A stretch of 64,000 bases of DNA, taken from positions 8,160 through 72,159 of the forward strand of contig LFSC01000056.1 in assembly GCA_001512505.1 (NCBI GenBank), read 5' to 3'. The stretch comes from Clostridiaceae bacterium DTU079 (GTDB lineage Bacteria; Bacillota; Clostridia; Acetivibrionales; Acetivibrionaceae). The notes under the pieces were generated by a model. That model saw nothing but the letters and a program-made list of their open reading frames with translations. It made no database searches and was not told where the DNA came from. This document shows, piece by piece, positions 1 to 8,113 of this stretch. Numbering within the stretch: position 1 is the first letter of the stretch; each line of letters begins with the position of its first letter. The translations under genes and the position numbers were made by a program.

Positions 1-315
1 CTCGGGATTGAAGGTATTTCCTCTTTTGAAGGCGCCCCCGGATTGGAAGGCAATCCACCATATGATGGGAGCCTCGGACTTGAAGGCAGCTCCGGATTCG
101 AAGGAAGTCCCGTTAATGAAGGATCAGGCTCCAAGAAAAAGAAAGCTTCACCTAAAAAAAGTGCAGCTACAGCCGTACCAAAAGAAAAGTCAATTTTAGA
201 AAAAGCTGTGGATTTTTCCAACCTCAGTAATGAGGATATCCTTCGTGGATTAATTTTCTCTGAGATTTTAGAAAGGCCCAAATTCCTTAGAAGATATGAT
301 CGGCGTATTTTCTAA
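1..315 (+). CDS. C-terminal part of an EG-repeat protein (partial)
   Basis: The reading frame is open from base 1, so the start lies outside the window and the ATG/TTG starts in the ORF track are internal. The visible part opens with an imperfect Gly-Glu repeat of the form G-(L/I/F)-E-G-(S/A/N), then a Lys/Ser/Ala-rich linker (SGSKKKKASPKK), and ends in a compact segment containing GLIFSEILERPKFLRR. Many small clostridial proteins of unknown role carry a similar FSEILxxP motif (from memory). No function is assigned. A terminator follows 9 bases after the stop, so this is the last gene of its transcript. Confidence 0.6.
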   Translation, partial: LGIEGISSFEGAPGLEGNPPYDGSLGLEGSSGFEGSPVNEGSGSKKKKASPKKSAATAVPKEKSILEKAVDFSNLSNEDILRGLIFSEILERPKFLRRYDRRIF

Positions 316-324
316 TATTTTGAC

Positions 325-359
325 AAAAAGCAAGGGACATAATTTGTCTCTTGCTTTTT
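325..359 (+). terminator. Rho-independent terminator after the EG-repeat gene
   Basis: AAAAAGCAAGGGACA and TGTCTCTTGCTTTTT form a near-perfect stem around a 5-base loop, ending in a T run. Confidence 0.85.
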
Positions 360-571
360 CTTTTATAAAGACAGGCACTCCAAAACTAAATTCCTCTTCC
401 GCTTTTAATTTACTCGATTAAGACCTGTCTCGGCAAATTATTACAAATATTTTAAATTTGCTTTAAATAAAATTTTCTTATCCCTTTTAATATCAATATG
501 TGTTAAAATAGAATTGTTTGAAATATAGATTAATTATACAAAAGTTAAATTTTATTAAGGGGTTTTTTACA

Positions 572-1717
572 ATGAAGCAAAAAAAAACGACGCCTGATAA
601 GAAAAAGAAAAGCACAGGTAAAAAATTGAGTTTTAAAAAGTCCTTATTTATATGGATCGGTAGTTTTGTAGTTTTAGGGGTATTGATTTTTACTTTTGGC
701 AAGTTTGTTCTTGGAAGCAGCAACGGTGGTTCTGACTTAGATTTGGAAATTACATATCCTCCTATCAAAACCATTTCACCAACTCCTACAAGGGCTAGTA
801 GAGTTACACCAAGTCCGACATCAGGTGAAATCGATTATGATTCAATTCCCGGATTGACAAACGGAATGAAATACCCCGAAAAGCTCGTGGACGAAAACAG
901 TCGAAATATTATGTTTATCGGTCAGGATAGAGTATCGGGATTATATGACACCATTGGAATTCTTAGCATTGACAAAAAAAATGAGAAGCTAAAATTAATA
1001 ATGATTCCCAGGGACTTGTATGTTGACTATAACGAAAAAGTCAGACATTATCTGGAGCTCAATAACAGGGTTAATGATCCGGACTTTTACAAGATCAACA
1101 GTGCCTATTTAATAGGACCTTTCATGAAGCATGAGGGCCGATTCGGCGCCTACTCGATGAACTTTTTGGCAGCCCTGATAAAAGAGATTTTTGATATTGA
1201 GGTTCATGACTATGTAAGGGTTAATACGGAGGGTTTTGTTAATATAGTGGATCTGTTCGGTGGAGTGGACATGTATGTACCCTACAATATGCATTATGAC
1301 GACATATACCAAGACCTTCATATTCACTTGGATAAAGGATGGCATAGGCTTAACGGTAAGCAAGCCGAAGGCTTTGTAAGATACAGGCAGGGCAATGATG
1401 AAATGGGAAATATCACTCATTCCATTGGCGACGTGGAGAGAAAGAAAAATCAGCTTAATTTCATAAAAGCCTTTATTGAGCAGCACGGAACCATAAGTAA
1501 TATTGACAAACTGCCAAGTCTTATCGGCACATTAAACAAATACATGAAGCACAGTATAGGAGTCGGGGATGTTCTTACATCATATATAGGATATGCCAAG
1601 GATGCAGTTATCAATAAATATCCCATTGAAACCTATACCGTAACAGGAGAATACAAATATTTCAATCAACGGTCCTATGTTGTAATTGAAAACAAGAATA
1701 ATAAGAATGATAACTAA
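572..1717 (+). CDS. LytR-CpsA-Psr (LCP) family envelope protein
   Basis: Predicted membrane-anchored LCP protein, 381 residues. This family transfers undecaprenyl-linked glycopolymers onto peptidoglycan outside the membrane. A Lys-rich cytoplasmic N-terminus is followed by one membrane helix (about residues 24-46), a Pro/Thr/Ser linker, and the LCP domain with conserved blocks such as KLKLIMIPRDLYVD, GGVDMYVP and GFVRYRQG. The ORF track starts at 518, but the ATG at 572 is preferred because AAGGGG lies 9 bases upstream and the protein then starts with its basic n-region. It is flanked by terminators on both sides, so it is probably monocistronic. Confidence 0.88.
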   Translation: MKQKKTTPDKKKKSTGKKLSFKKSLFIWIGSFVVLGVLIFTFGKFVLGSSNGGSDLDLEITYPPIKTISPTPTRASRVTPSPTSGEIDYDSIPGLTNGMKYPEKLVDENSRNIMFIGQDRVSGLYDTIGILSIDKKNEKLKLIMIPRDLYVDYNEKVRHYLELNNRVNDPDFYKINSAYLIGPFMKHEGRFGAYSMNFLAALIKEIFDIEVHDYVRVNTEGFVNIVDLFGGVDMYVPYNMHYDDIYQDLHIHLDKGWHRLNGKQAEGFVRYRQGNDEMGNITHSIGDVERKKNQLNFIKAFIEQHGTISNIDKLPSLIGTLNKYMKHSIGVGDVLTSYIGYAKDAVINKYPIETYTVTGEYKYFNQRSYVVIENKNNKNDN

Positions 1718-1757
1718 TAACTAAAAGAATGATAACTAAAACCTTAAAACTTTAAAG

Positions 1758-1794
1758 AAAAACTGTTCCAGTTATATAAGGAACAGTTTTTTTA
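1758..1794 (+). terminator. Terminator of the LCP gene
   Basis: AAAAACTGTTCC pairs with GGAACAGTTTTTTT around a 10-base loop and ends in seven T. Confidence 0.88.
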
Positions 1795-1896
1795 ATTCTG
1801 TGTCATACAAAAATTGGACTAATATTTTATGCTCTTTTGAATAAATTAATACTATATAACCAAGTTAAATTTTTAATTAACCGGGAGGTTACATTT

Positions 1897-2217
1897 ATGC
1901 ACCCTCACAAGCATAAGTACAAATTTGAAACCAAAGTCGCCAACAGACATAAGCATACCATTATGGGCTATACGGATTACATGATAGGTGTAGGTGCATT
2001 CCATATACATGCCTATTACGGTATTTCATCCTACTGTGGGCATACCCATTACTTTTCAGGCTTCACCGGTTTTCCGCTGAAAACTGAAAACGGACATATT
2101 CATAAAATGGATAACCGGCTCGAATCCACATCTAATCATGAGCATATATTCAGAGATTATACTGACGAGGATATCGAATATATCTTCCCGAAAAGGTTAA
2201 GCCGTGCTTATGTCTGA
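1897..2217 (+). CDS. YmaF-like His-rich protein
   Basis: A small protein of 106 residues with many HxH, HxHxY and GHxH motifs (HPHKHKYKF, HIHAYYG, CGHTHYF, GHIHKM, NHEHIF). The overall form resembles the YmaF family of Firmicutes, whose function is unknown. The regularly spaced His pairs suggest metal binding, which is inference. The start at 1897 is chosen because CGGGAGG sits 8 bases upstream; the ORF-track start at 1837 has no ribosome binding site. It converges with the 2-oxoacid oxidoreductase operon on the other strand. Confidence 0.75.
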   Translation: MHPHKHKYKFETKVANRHKHTIMGYTDYMIGVGAFHIHAYYGISSYCGHTHYFSGFTGFPLKTENGHIHKMDNRLESTSNHEHIFRDYTDEDIEYIFPKRLSRAYV

Positions 2218-2244
2218 TTTACATTTATAAAAATTCCCGTGTAA

Positions 2245-2784
2245 TTAAGCACTATAATGCATACCGTATTCAAGAGCTTTCATTTCATCGGGAATCATGT
2301 GATGCTTTTTAGCGGGCAATGTCTTTTTCAAGGCTTCTTCAAAAGCTTCTTTCGATATTATCTTCGTTACTTCAATCAGCTTGCCCAATAATATTATATT
2401 TGCAAAAGTCGGGTTTCCCATTTCAAAGGCTACCTTTGTAGCAGGTATGCCATAAACCTGTACGTCTTTTCTATTGGGATCTCTCTCAACCAAACTGCTG
2501 TCTTTTATAATTATTCCGCCGCTTTCCACAATGCCCTCAAACTTGTCAAGGGACGGACCGTTCATAACTATCAAAGATGTTGCACTGTTTAAAATCGGAG
2601 AACCCACTGCCTCATCGGAAATTATTACATGACAATTGGCAGTTCCTCCCCTCATCTCGGGCCCATAGGAAGGTAACCAAGAAACATTCTTTTTCTCCAA
2701 CATACCGGCATAAGCGAGAATCCTTCCGGCCGAAAGTATTCCCTGACCGCCAAAACCTGATATAATAATCTGCTGATCCGCCAT
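2245..2784 (-). CDS. 2-oxoacid:ferredoxin oxidoreductase, gamma subunit
   Basis: Gamma subunit (179 residues) of a four-subunit, ferredoxin-dependent 2-oxoacid oxidoreductase that oxidatively decarboxylates 2-oxoacids to acyl-CoA, or runs in reverse. The start IIISGFGGQGILSAGRIL is the hallmark of this subunit. The downstream stretch around TANCHVIISDEAVGSP also fits. It is the last gene of the operon, 6 bases after the beta subunit, with GGAGGTG upstream of its ATG. Substrate class (branched-chain oxoacid versus 2-oxoglutarate) cannot be settled from sequence alone; the alpha subunit looks VorB-like. Confidence 0.85.
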   Translation of the reverse strand: MADQQIIISGFGGQGILSAGRILAYAGMLEKKNVSWLPSYGPEMRGGTANCHVIISDEAVGSPILNSATSLIVMNGPSLDKFEGIVESGGIIIKDSSLVERDPNRKDVQVYGIPATKVAFEMGNPTFANIILLGKLIEVTKIISKEAFEEALKKTLPAKKHHMIPDEMKALEYGMHYSA

Positions 2785-2790
2785 ATTGCT

Positions 2791-3537
2791 TTACACCTCC
2801 AAATCCTTACCCTTAAAGTTTCCAAGGGGATATACCGGAATCATCTTATCCTTTATCCACTCCAATGCTCCGACAGGGTTAATTCCCCAGTTTGTAGGAC
2901 AGGAGGATAAAACTTCAACAATTGAAAAACCCAGTCCTGCAGCTTGTACCTTAAAGGCTTTCTTTATAGCACTTTTCGCATTTTTAATATTTTTAACGTC
3001 ATGCAATGAAACCCTTTCTACATATACCGCACCTTCAAGAGTGGACAGAAGCTCACAAACCTTTACAGGATACCCGTGAAGCTCCGGTTTCCTTCCAAAA
3101 GGACTTGTGGTGGTAACCTGACCTATCAAAGTAGTAGGTGCCATTTGCCCCGATGTCATTCCGTATATAGCATTATTTATAAATATAACCGTTATTTTCT
3201 CGCCTCTGGTAGCGGCATGTACAATCTCCGCAGTACCTATTGCCGCCAAATCTCCGTCCCCTTGATACGTAAACACAAAATTGTCGGGATGAACCCTTTT
3301 AATACCGGTAGCAACTGCGGGTGCTCTACCATGGGCTGCCTGCACCATATCGCAATTGAAATATATATAGTTGTTGTAAGCACATCCAACCGGTGAGACC
3401 CCCACTGTCTTACCTTCAATACCAAGCTCATCTATTACCTCTGCTATTAACCTGTGAGCTATCCCATGGGTACATCCGGGACAGTAATGCATGGTGGTAT
3501 CGGTTAAAGCATGCGGTTTTTTAAAAACTGTATCCAT
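2791..3537 (-). CDS. 2-oxoacid:ferredoxin oxidoreductase, beta (TPP) subunit
   Basis: Thiamine-pyrophosphate-binding beta subunit, 248 residues. CPGCTHGIAHRL near the N-terminus is the family motif, and GDGDLAAIG followed by FINNAIYGMTSGQ is the TPP/Mg-binding region (GDG...N). The short length and lack of an own ferredoxin domain fit the split four-subunit enzymes. It lies between the alpha and gamma genes. GGAAGGGG upstream of the ATG acts as ribosome binding site. Confidence 0.9.
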   Translation of the reverse strand: MDTVFKKPHALTDTTMHYCPGCTHGIAHRLIAEVIDELGIEGKTVGVSPVGCAYNNYIYFNCDMVQAAHGRAPAVATGIKRVHPDNFVFTYQGDGDLAAIGTAEIVHAATRGEKITVIFINNAIYGMTSGQMAPTTLIGQVTTTSPFGRKPELHGYPVKVCELLSTLEGAVYVERVSLHDVKNIKNAKSAIKKAFKVQAAGLGFSIVEVLSSCPTNWGINPVGALEWIKDKMIPVYPLGNFKGKDLEV

Positions 3538-3570
3538 TTTTCTTCCCCTTCCAAAATAAAATGCTCTACC

Positions 3571-4629
3571 TTATTTATTCAAAATTTCTTTTATTTTATC
3601 CAAAATTTCCTTTTGAGTCGGTATCATTCCACCCATTCTGCCATAAAAATGCACAGGTCTCTTGCCGTTAACAGCAAGTTTAACATCTTCAACCATCTGA
3701 CCGGCATTGAGTTCTACCGATAAAAATGCTTTCGGTACATCGGCATATTTTTCAAACTCTTTAACCGGGAAAGGCCACAGAGTTATCGGTCTTATCAATC
3801 CGACCTTAATGCCTTCTTTCTGTGCCATCTTTATAACATTCTTTACAATTCTTGCAACCGTTCCGAAAGCGGTAACTATTATATCCGCATCTTCACAGTT
3901 ATAGCTTTCAACCCGGGTTTCCTTTTCCGCAATCAACGCAAATTTTGCTTGAAGCTTCTGGTTATGCTTTTCTAAAATCTCCGGCTCAATGTAGATAGAG
4001 GTTATGGTATTGTGTTCCCTCTTCATCTGTGTACCTGTGGTTGCCCAATTCTTCTCTACCTTTTCAATATTCTCCTTGTCTTTGAACTCAACGACTTCCA
4101 TCATCTGCCCCAATATACCGTCACCCATTATCATCGATACAATTCTGTAGCGATCGGCTATATTAAAGGCTTCCACAGTCAGTTCATACAACTCCTGAAC
4201 ACTGGAAGGTGCAAGAACAACCATTTTATAATCTCCGTGTCCTCCACCCTTGACTGCCTGGAAATAATCGCACTGAGCCGGCAAAATGCCTCCCAGTCCC
4301 GGTCCGCATCTTACAATATTTACAACAACAGCCGGAAGCTCAGCACCGGCTATATATGACAAACCTTCTTGCTTAAGGCTGATTCCCGGACTGGATGACG
4401 AAGTTAAAACCCTGGCTCCGGCACTGGCCGCACCATAAACCATGTTAATTGCGGCAACTTCGCTTTCTGCCTGAACAAAAGTACCCCCTAGCTCATTCAT
4501 TTTTTTAGCCATGTAATGAGCAATTTCCGTTTGCGGTGTTATGGGATAACCGAAGTAATGTCTGCAGCCTGCTCTTAAAGCAGCTTCTGCTATAACCTCG
4601 TTACCCTTCATCAATAATTTTTCTCCCAT
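3571..4629 (-). CDS. 2-oxoacid:ferredoxin oxidoreductase, alpha subunit (VorB-like)
   Basis: Alpha subunit, 352 residues from the chosen start. MKGNEVIAEAALRAGCRHYFGYPITPQTEI is the typical opening of VorB/KorA proteins (cited here only as a signature region), followed by QAESEVAAINMVYGA and SSSSPGISLKQEG. The C-terminal part (VGLIRPITLWPFP) matches domain II of the family. The ORF track begins at a TTG at 4659. The ATG at 4629 is better, since AGGGGG lies about 10 bases upstream and the protein then begins MGEKLLMKGN. It sits 33 bases after the ferredoxin gene. Confidence 0.88.
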   Translation of the reverse strand: MGEKLLMKGNEVIAEAALRAGCRHYFGYPITPQTEIAHYMAKKMNELGGTFVQAESEVAAINMVYGAASAGARVLTSSSSPGISLKQEGLSYIAGAELPAVVVNIVRCGPGLGGILPAQCDYFQAVKGGGHGDYKMVVLAPSSVQELYELTVEAFNIADRYRIVSMIMGDGILGQMMEVVEFKDKENIEKVEKNWATTGTQMKREHNTITSIYIEPEILEKHNQKLQAKFALIAEKETRVESYNCEDADIIVTAFGTVARIVKNVIKMAQKEGIKVGLIRPITLWPFPVKEFEKYADVPKAFLSVELNAGQMVEDVKLAVNGKRPVHFYGRMGGMIPTQKEILDKIKEILNK

Positions 4630-4662
4630 ATATACAAGTCCCCCTAATCCTTCGATCAAATT

Positions 4663-4869
4663 TTACTTATATACCTCAATTACACAATCCGGACATACAG
4701 TTGCACAAAAAGCACATCCGATACACTTGTCCATCTCACTGACACCGGCCGGATGGAAACCTTTTTGATTTAATCTATCTTCCTTAATTACAACAATCTT
4801 TTTCGGACAAACTGTTGTACACAATTTACAGCCCTTACATCTGTCCTCATCAAAAATAACCTTAGCCAT
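4663..4869 (-). CDS. 2-oxoacid:ferredoxin oxidoreductase, delta (2x4Fe-4S) subunit
   Basis: A 68-residue ferredoxin with two CxxCxxCxxxCP motifs (CKGCKLCTTVCP and CIGCAFCATVCP), enough for two 4Fe-4S clusters. It is the electron-transfer subunit of the adjacent oxidoreductase and is the first of its four genes. Its start lies 12 bases after the PilZ gene stop, so the PilZ and P-loop genes upstream are probably cotranscribed. Confidence 0.92.
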   Translation of the reverse strand: MAKVIFDEDRCKGCKLCTTVCPKKIVVIKEDRLNQKGFHPAGVSEMDKCIGCAFCATVCPDCVIEVYK

Positions 4870-4881
4870 TTACATCCCCCA

Positions 4882-5589
4882 TTATTTATTAAACTTGCTG
4901 TTCTTAGACCAATAACTACTTCGTTTATTATAGACCTCTTTATCTTTTTTTTCAAGTTCATCTAATAATTCATTTAGATTTTTTTGATTTTCCAAATCGA
5001 TATCCACAATCTCTACACCATATTCAAATCCCTTTGAACTGCTGCTTTTTCTTTTAATCTTTCCGTCGAAATTAAATTGACTCTTCTGAGAAATATATAC
5101 ATCAAAATTATAAATTTTTTCTTCTTCATTATCGTCAACATCCAGTTGGCCTTCAATTTCCTCCTTAACAATAAAGGCAGCCCCACCCTGGCTTATATTG
5201 ACCATTATAGCAAACACACCATTGCTGTCGCCTTTTTTCTTTCTAATAACGGAGCATAAATATACATCATATCTGTAATTATTGCGGAAGTTTTTAAACT
5301 GCTGCACATCATGTACTTTAACGGTAATACTCTGAGGTTCTTCGAGCCTTATCCTACTAACCCATCCAATAAGCATATACTCAAATTCATCGGTGGTATA
5401 CTTGCATCTTATTGTATCTCCCACCATGATTATGTTCTCAATATAATTTTTATCAAGCCCTATATCAATCTCAATACAATCTTCATTAATTCCATAAACA
5501 ACGTTTGTCACCCAACTTGATGAGTTGCAATGCTTTGTCTTTAATAAAGCACCCTCAGTAAGAAAACCCCTTAATTTGAAGCTATTCAT
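4882..5589 (-). CDS. PilZ-domain (YcgR-like) cyclic-di-GMP receptor
   Basis: A 235-residue protein with an N-terminal beta-rich YcgR-N-like half and a PilZ domain. The cyclic-di-GMP motif is visible as RNNYR at the domain start and NISQGG about 35 residues later. The C-terminus is charged and probably helical. Relatives bind cyclic-di-GMP and usually slow the flagellar motor or control exopolysaccharide. Here the gene lies tightly between a P-loop ATPase gene (13-base gap) and the ferredoxin gene (12-base gap) of an oxidoreductase operon, which is an unusual place. GGAGGGG precedes the ATG. Confidence 0.8.
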   Translation of the reverse strand: MNSFKLRGFLTEGALLKTKHCNSSSWVTNVVYGINEDCIEIDIGLDKNYIENIIMVGDTIRCKYTTDEFEYMLIGWVSRIRLEEPQSITVKVHDVQQFKNFRNNYRYDVYLCSVIRKKKGDSNGVFAIMVNISQGGAAFIVKEEIEGQLDVDDNEEEKIYNFDVYISQKSQFNFDGKIKRKSSSSKGFEYGVEIVDIDLENQKNLNELLDELEKKDKEVYNKRSSYWSKNSKFNK

Positions 5590-5602
5590 TACAACCCCTC
5601 CA

Positions 5603-6271
5603 TTAATCCCATGGTAATCTGATCATTTTATCCATACAAAGTATATCGGTCTGCTCCAATGATTGAACTCCATCTACAGCCTCACGGAAACCGCTTATAA
5701 ACCCAATCGGTATATTAAGCTTTCCGGACAATTCCTTAATCATTTTATGACCCTCAAGCACATCTTGCATTGTTGTATTGCCGAGAAGATTAGTATTGTT
5801 AACAAGTTTTGTTACTTTCAAACCTGCTGCTTCCTCAATTTCAAATATCATTCGTTCTATTTTACTTAGAGTATCGGTCATAGGCCTTTTTGTATTGATA
5901 ACAAAAAACATTTCATAGCTGTCTTTTTCTATTTCCTCTTTATACCTTGCTATTGCCCTTGCACCCAAATCATCTCCCCCGACATCAAAAACAACGGTAT
6001 ATTCCTTTTTTTCAAACAATGTATTTATTTCCGGAGGCAATGCGGGAACATCAACGTTAGTATTGGCATACATCGGAGTAACTACCCAAATATTCTTTGA
6101 TTCCAGTACGTCCTTTGCATCTGTTGTCCTAAAAAACGGATTAACAATGTCAAAATCCACAATTGCCGTTTTTTTGCCCTGCTCGGAAAGCTTCAAGGCA
6201 TAATTGACGGAGACTTCAGTCTTACCGCTTCCGAAATGCCCCGTAAATATATTAATACGTTTGGTAAACAT
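5603..6271 (-). CDS. MinD/CobB-like P-loop ATPase
   Basis: A 222-residue P-loop NTPase with Walker A GHFGSGKTE, a switch region IVDFDIVNPFFRT, and Walker B-like VVFDVGGDD. The deviant Walker layout and the acidic DFD motif place it with MinD/ParA/CobQ-type ATPases. Related ATPase genes are found beside ferredoxin oxidoreductase genes in clostridia (from memory), so a role in assembling or partnering that enzyme is possible but unproven. It is the first gene of the operon, with AGGAG upstream of its ATG. Confidence 0.7.
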   Translation of the reverse strand: MFTKRINIFTGHFGSGKTEVSVNYALKLSEQGKKTAIVDFDIVNPFFRTTDAKDVLESKNIWVVTPMYANTNVDVPALPPEINTLFEKKEYTVVFDVGGDDLGARAIARYKEEIEKDSYEMFFVINTKRPMTDTLSKIERMIFEIEEAAGLKVTKLVNNTNLLGNTTMQDVLEGHKMIKELSGKLNIPIGFISGFREAVDGVQSLEQTDILCMDKMIRLPWD

Positions 6272-6511
6272 TTAGCACTCCTTCATCTTATCTTTTATTC
6301 GACATGGTACTTATTAATATAAAAAAATTTCCATTCTTTTAGAATGTTATAATCACGATCTCTATTTTTTGTAATAATATAAGAATTTAATAGTTTTAGT
6401 AGTAGCATATTTTTATATAGTAAAAACGTTTTCACCGTAAAAGGATTAATGGAAAATAAAATATTATAATATTAATTATAGCACTAATAAAACAAAATAT
6501 TAAGATAATGT

Positions 6512-7270
6512 TTATTTGCTTTTATATCCTATTAAATCCTTAACTACCTCCCCGGCAATTATAAGTCCAACTACCGAAGGAACAAAGGAAATGCTGCCCG
6601 GAACAAACTTTTTTGTGTTAAGACTCTTTTCCGGCTCTTCATTGGAATTACGGTTTTCATTGCTATCCGGGTCGTCTTTTCTTTTTATCGGCTCTTCCTT
6701 TGAATATACCACCTTTAGCGACTTAATTCCCCTGTTTTTAAGCTCCCTTCGCATAACCTTTGCAAGGGGGCAAACCGATGTCTTATAAATATCAGCAACC
6801 TCAAATCCAGTCGGATCCATTTTATTGCCTGCTCCCATGCTGCTGATAATTGGGATACCCATACTCTTCGCTTGAACCACAAGGCCTATTTTCGCTGTAA
6901 CAGTATCGATTGCATCGACAATATAATCATAGTCCTTTGATACAAGCCATTCTTTAGTATCGGGAAGATAAAATTCCTGATGTACGGTTACTTCTGCCTC
7001 GGGGTTTATATCCAGTACTCTCTCCCTCATAACCTCAACCTTAGGTCTGCCTAAGGTTTTGCTTGTAGCGTGGAGCTGCCTGTTGATATTGGAAGGAACA
7101 ATTATGTCATTGTCAATCAGAACCAGACTTCCCAGTCCGCATCTGGCCAAACCTTCAACGACAAAAGATCCTACTCCGCCCACTCCAAATACCGCTACTT
7201 TTTTATTCTTAAGAATCTCCAAAGATTCCCTTCCTATTAATAATTCCGTTCTTGAAAATTCACGACTCAT
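6512..7270 (-). CDS. tcdA: tRNA threonylcarbamoyladenosine dehydratase (TcdA/CsdL-like)
   Basis: A 252-residue ThiF/E1-like enzyme. TcdA adenylates t6A37 in ANN-decoding tRNAs to make the cyclic ct6A form. The nucleotide-binding glycine loop is visible (AVFGVGGVGSFVVEGLARCG), then the Asp-rich LIDNDIIVPSNINRQ, and DAIDTVTAK. The C-terminal PGSISFVPSVVGLIIAGEVV fits this branch. A Lys/Asp/Asn-rich insertion around residues 200-220 is probably a loop. The catalytic Cys expected in MoeB/ThiF proteins and the zinc Cys pairs are not evident, consistent with TcdA. Confidence 0.8.
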   Translation of the reverse strand: MSREFSRTELLIGRESLEILKNKKVAVFGVGGVGSFVVEGLARCGLGSLVLIDNDIIVPSNINRQLHATSKTLGRPKVEVMRERVLDINPEAEVTVHQEFYLPDTKEWLVSKDYDYIVDAIDTVTAKIGLVVQAKSMGIPIISSMGAGNKMDPTGFEVADIYKTSVCPLAKVMRRELKNRGIKSLKVVYSKEEPIKRKDDPDSNENRNSNEEPEKSLNTKKFVPGSISFVPSVVGLIIAGEVVKDLIGYKSK

Positions 7271-7352
7271 AAATTCACCCAGTCCAGTTTTATCTAAAGT
7301 TCACTATTTCATATTATACTCAATATAAATTTCACAAATCAAAAGTCATGAC

Positions 7353-7378
7353 AAAAGTGAAGAAAAAAACTTCTTCAC
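7353..7378 (-). terminator. Terminator of the flavoprotein gene
   Basis: GTGAAGAA and TTCTTCAC form an 8-bp stem with a 6-base loop. On the minus strand it is followed by TTTTGT, just downstream of the gene ending at 7395. Confidence 0.6.
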
Positions 7379-7394
7379 TCCACAATTGCCTTTA

Positions 7395-7985
7395 TTATTC
7401 ATTTACTTTATTCTTGCAGGCATCTACCAATCGCTTTGCAAGTATTGAGGCACGTTTTAAAGCAAACTCATCCTCCTTAGCCGGTCTTTGAGCCGATACT
7501 CCGTGATGTCCGCAATCATCTCCTATATATCCGTCGCCGACAATGGTCATTCCATGAACCAGCATCATATCATGCAATGCCTTCATGGTTGTTTCCTGTC
7601 CGCCGTATTTTGATGCTCCCACAGTGACTCCGCAGGCTATTTTATTGTAGAAAGCCTTTTCTCCCCTTAACCTTCTGGTCTTATCAAAGAAGGCCTTCAA
7701 CTGTGCAGAAACACTTCCGAAGTACACAGGACTTCCCATAACTATGGCATCCGCCTTTTTTAAAATCTCATAAGCCTCCTCCAGCTTCGTTCCCTTATAA
7801 CAAACACCGGAGCACGGATTACTGCAAGCAACACAGAATGGATTTTTACAAGAGTTCAAAAGTTCCTGAACCTCCAATATCATTGTCTGTGCTCCCAAAC
7901 TCTTTGCGGCCTCCAGCACCGTATTCAATAAAAACTTAGTATCTCCATCCTTGTTTGGACTTCCGTTAAGACCTACAATTAGCAA
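7395..7985 (-). CDS. Flavodoxin-fold NADPH-dependent FMN reductase family protein
   Basis: A 196-residue flavodoxin-fold protein of the iron-sulfur flavoprotein/WrbA-like type. The N-terminal GLNGSPNKDGDTKFLL is the FMN phosphate-binding loop, and GSPVYFGSVSAQLKAFFDKT is the second flavin-contact block. A Cys-rich stretch between them (CKNPFCVACSNPC) resembles the compact cluster-binding motif of iron-sulfur flavoproteins and may hold a 4Fe-4S cluster. The start is a TTG with GAGGGTG 6 bases upstream. The natural electron partner cannot be told from the sequence. Confidence 0.78.
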   Translation of the reverse strand: MLIVGLNGSPNKDGDTKFLLNTVLEAAKSLGAQTMILEVQELLNSCKNPFCVACSNPCSGVCYKGTKLEEAYEILKKADAIVMGSPVYFGSVSAQLKAFFDKTRRLRGEKAFYNKIACGVTVGASKYGGQETTMKALHDMMLVHGMTIVGDGYIGDDCGHHGVSAQRPAKEDEFALKRASILAKRLVDACKNKVNE

Positions 7986-8113
7986 TTAGATCACCCTCTT
8001 ATTGATATATTATAAAGGGCTTGAGGGATACCACTCCCATCAAAACCTCTTTCTTTTAATCCCCTTAAGATATAATACTAACACATTCTCCAAAAGTTCT
8101 CAATTAAAAAAAA

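Noticed and set aside
8-199. 63-residue plus-strand ORF at the left edge
   Set aside because: It is an alternative frame of the EG-repeat coding region, which is open from base 1.
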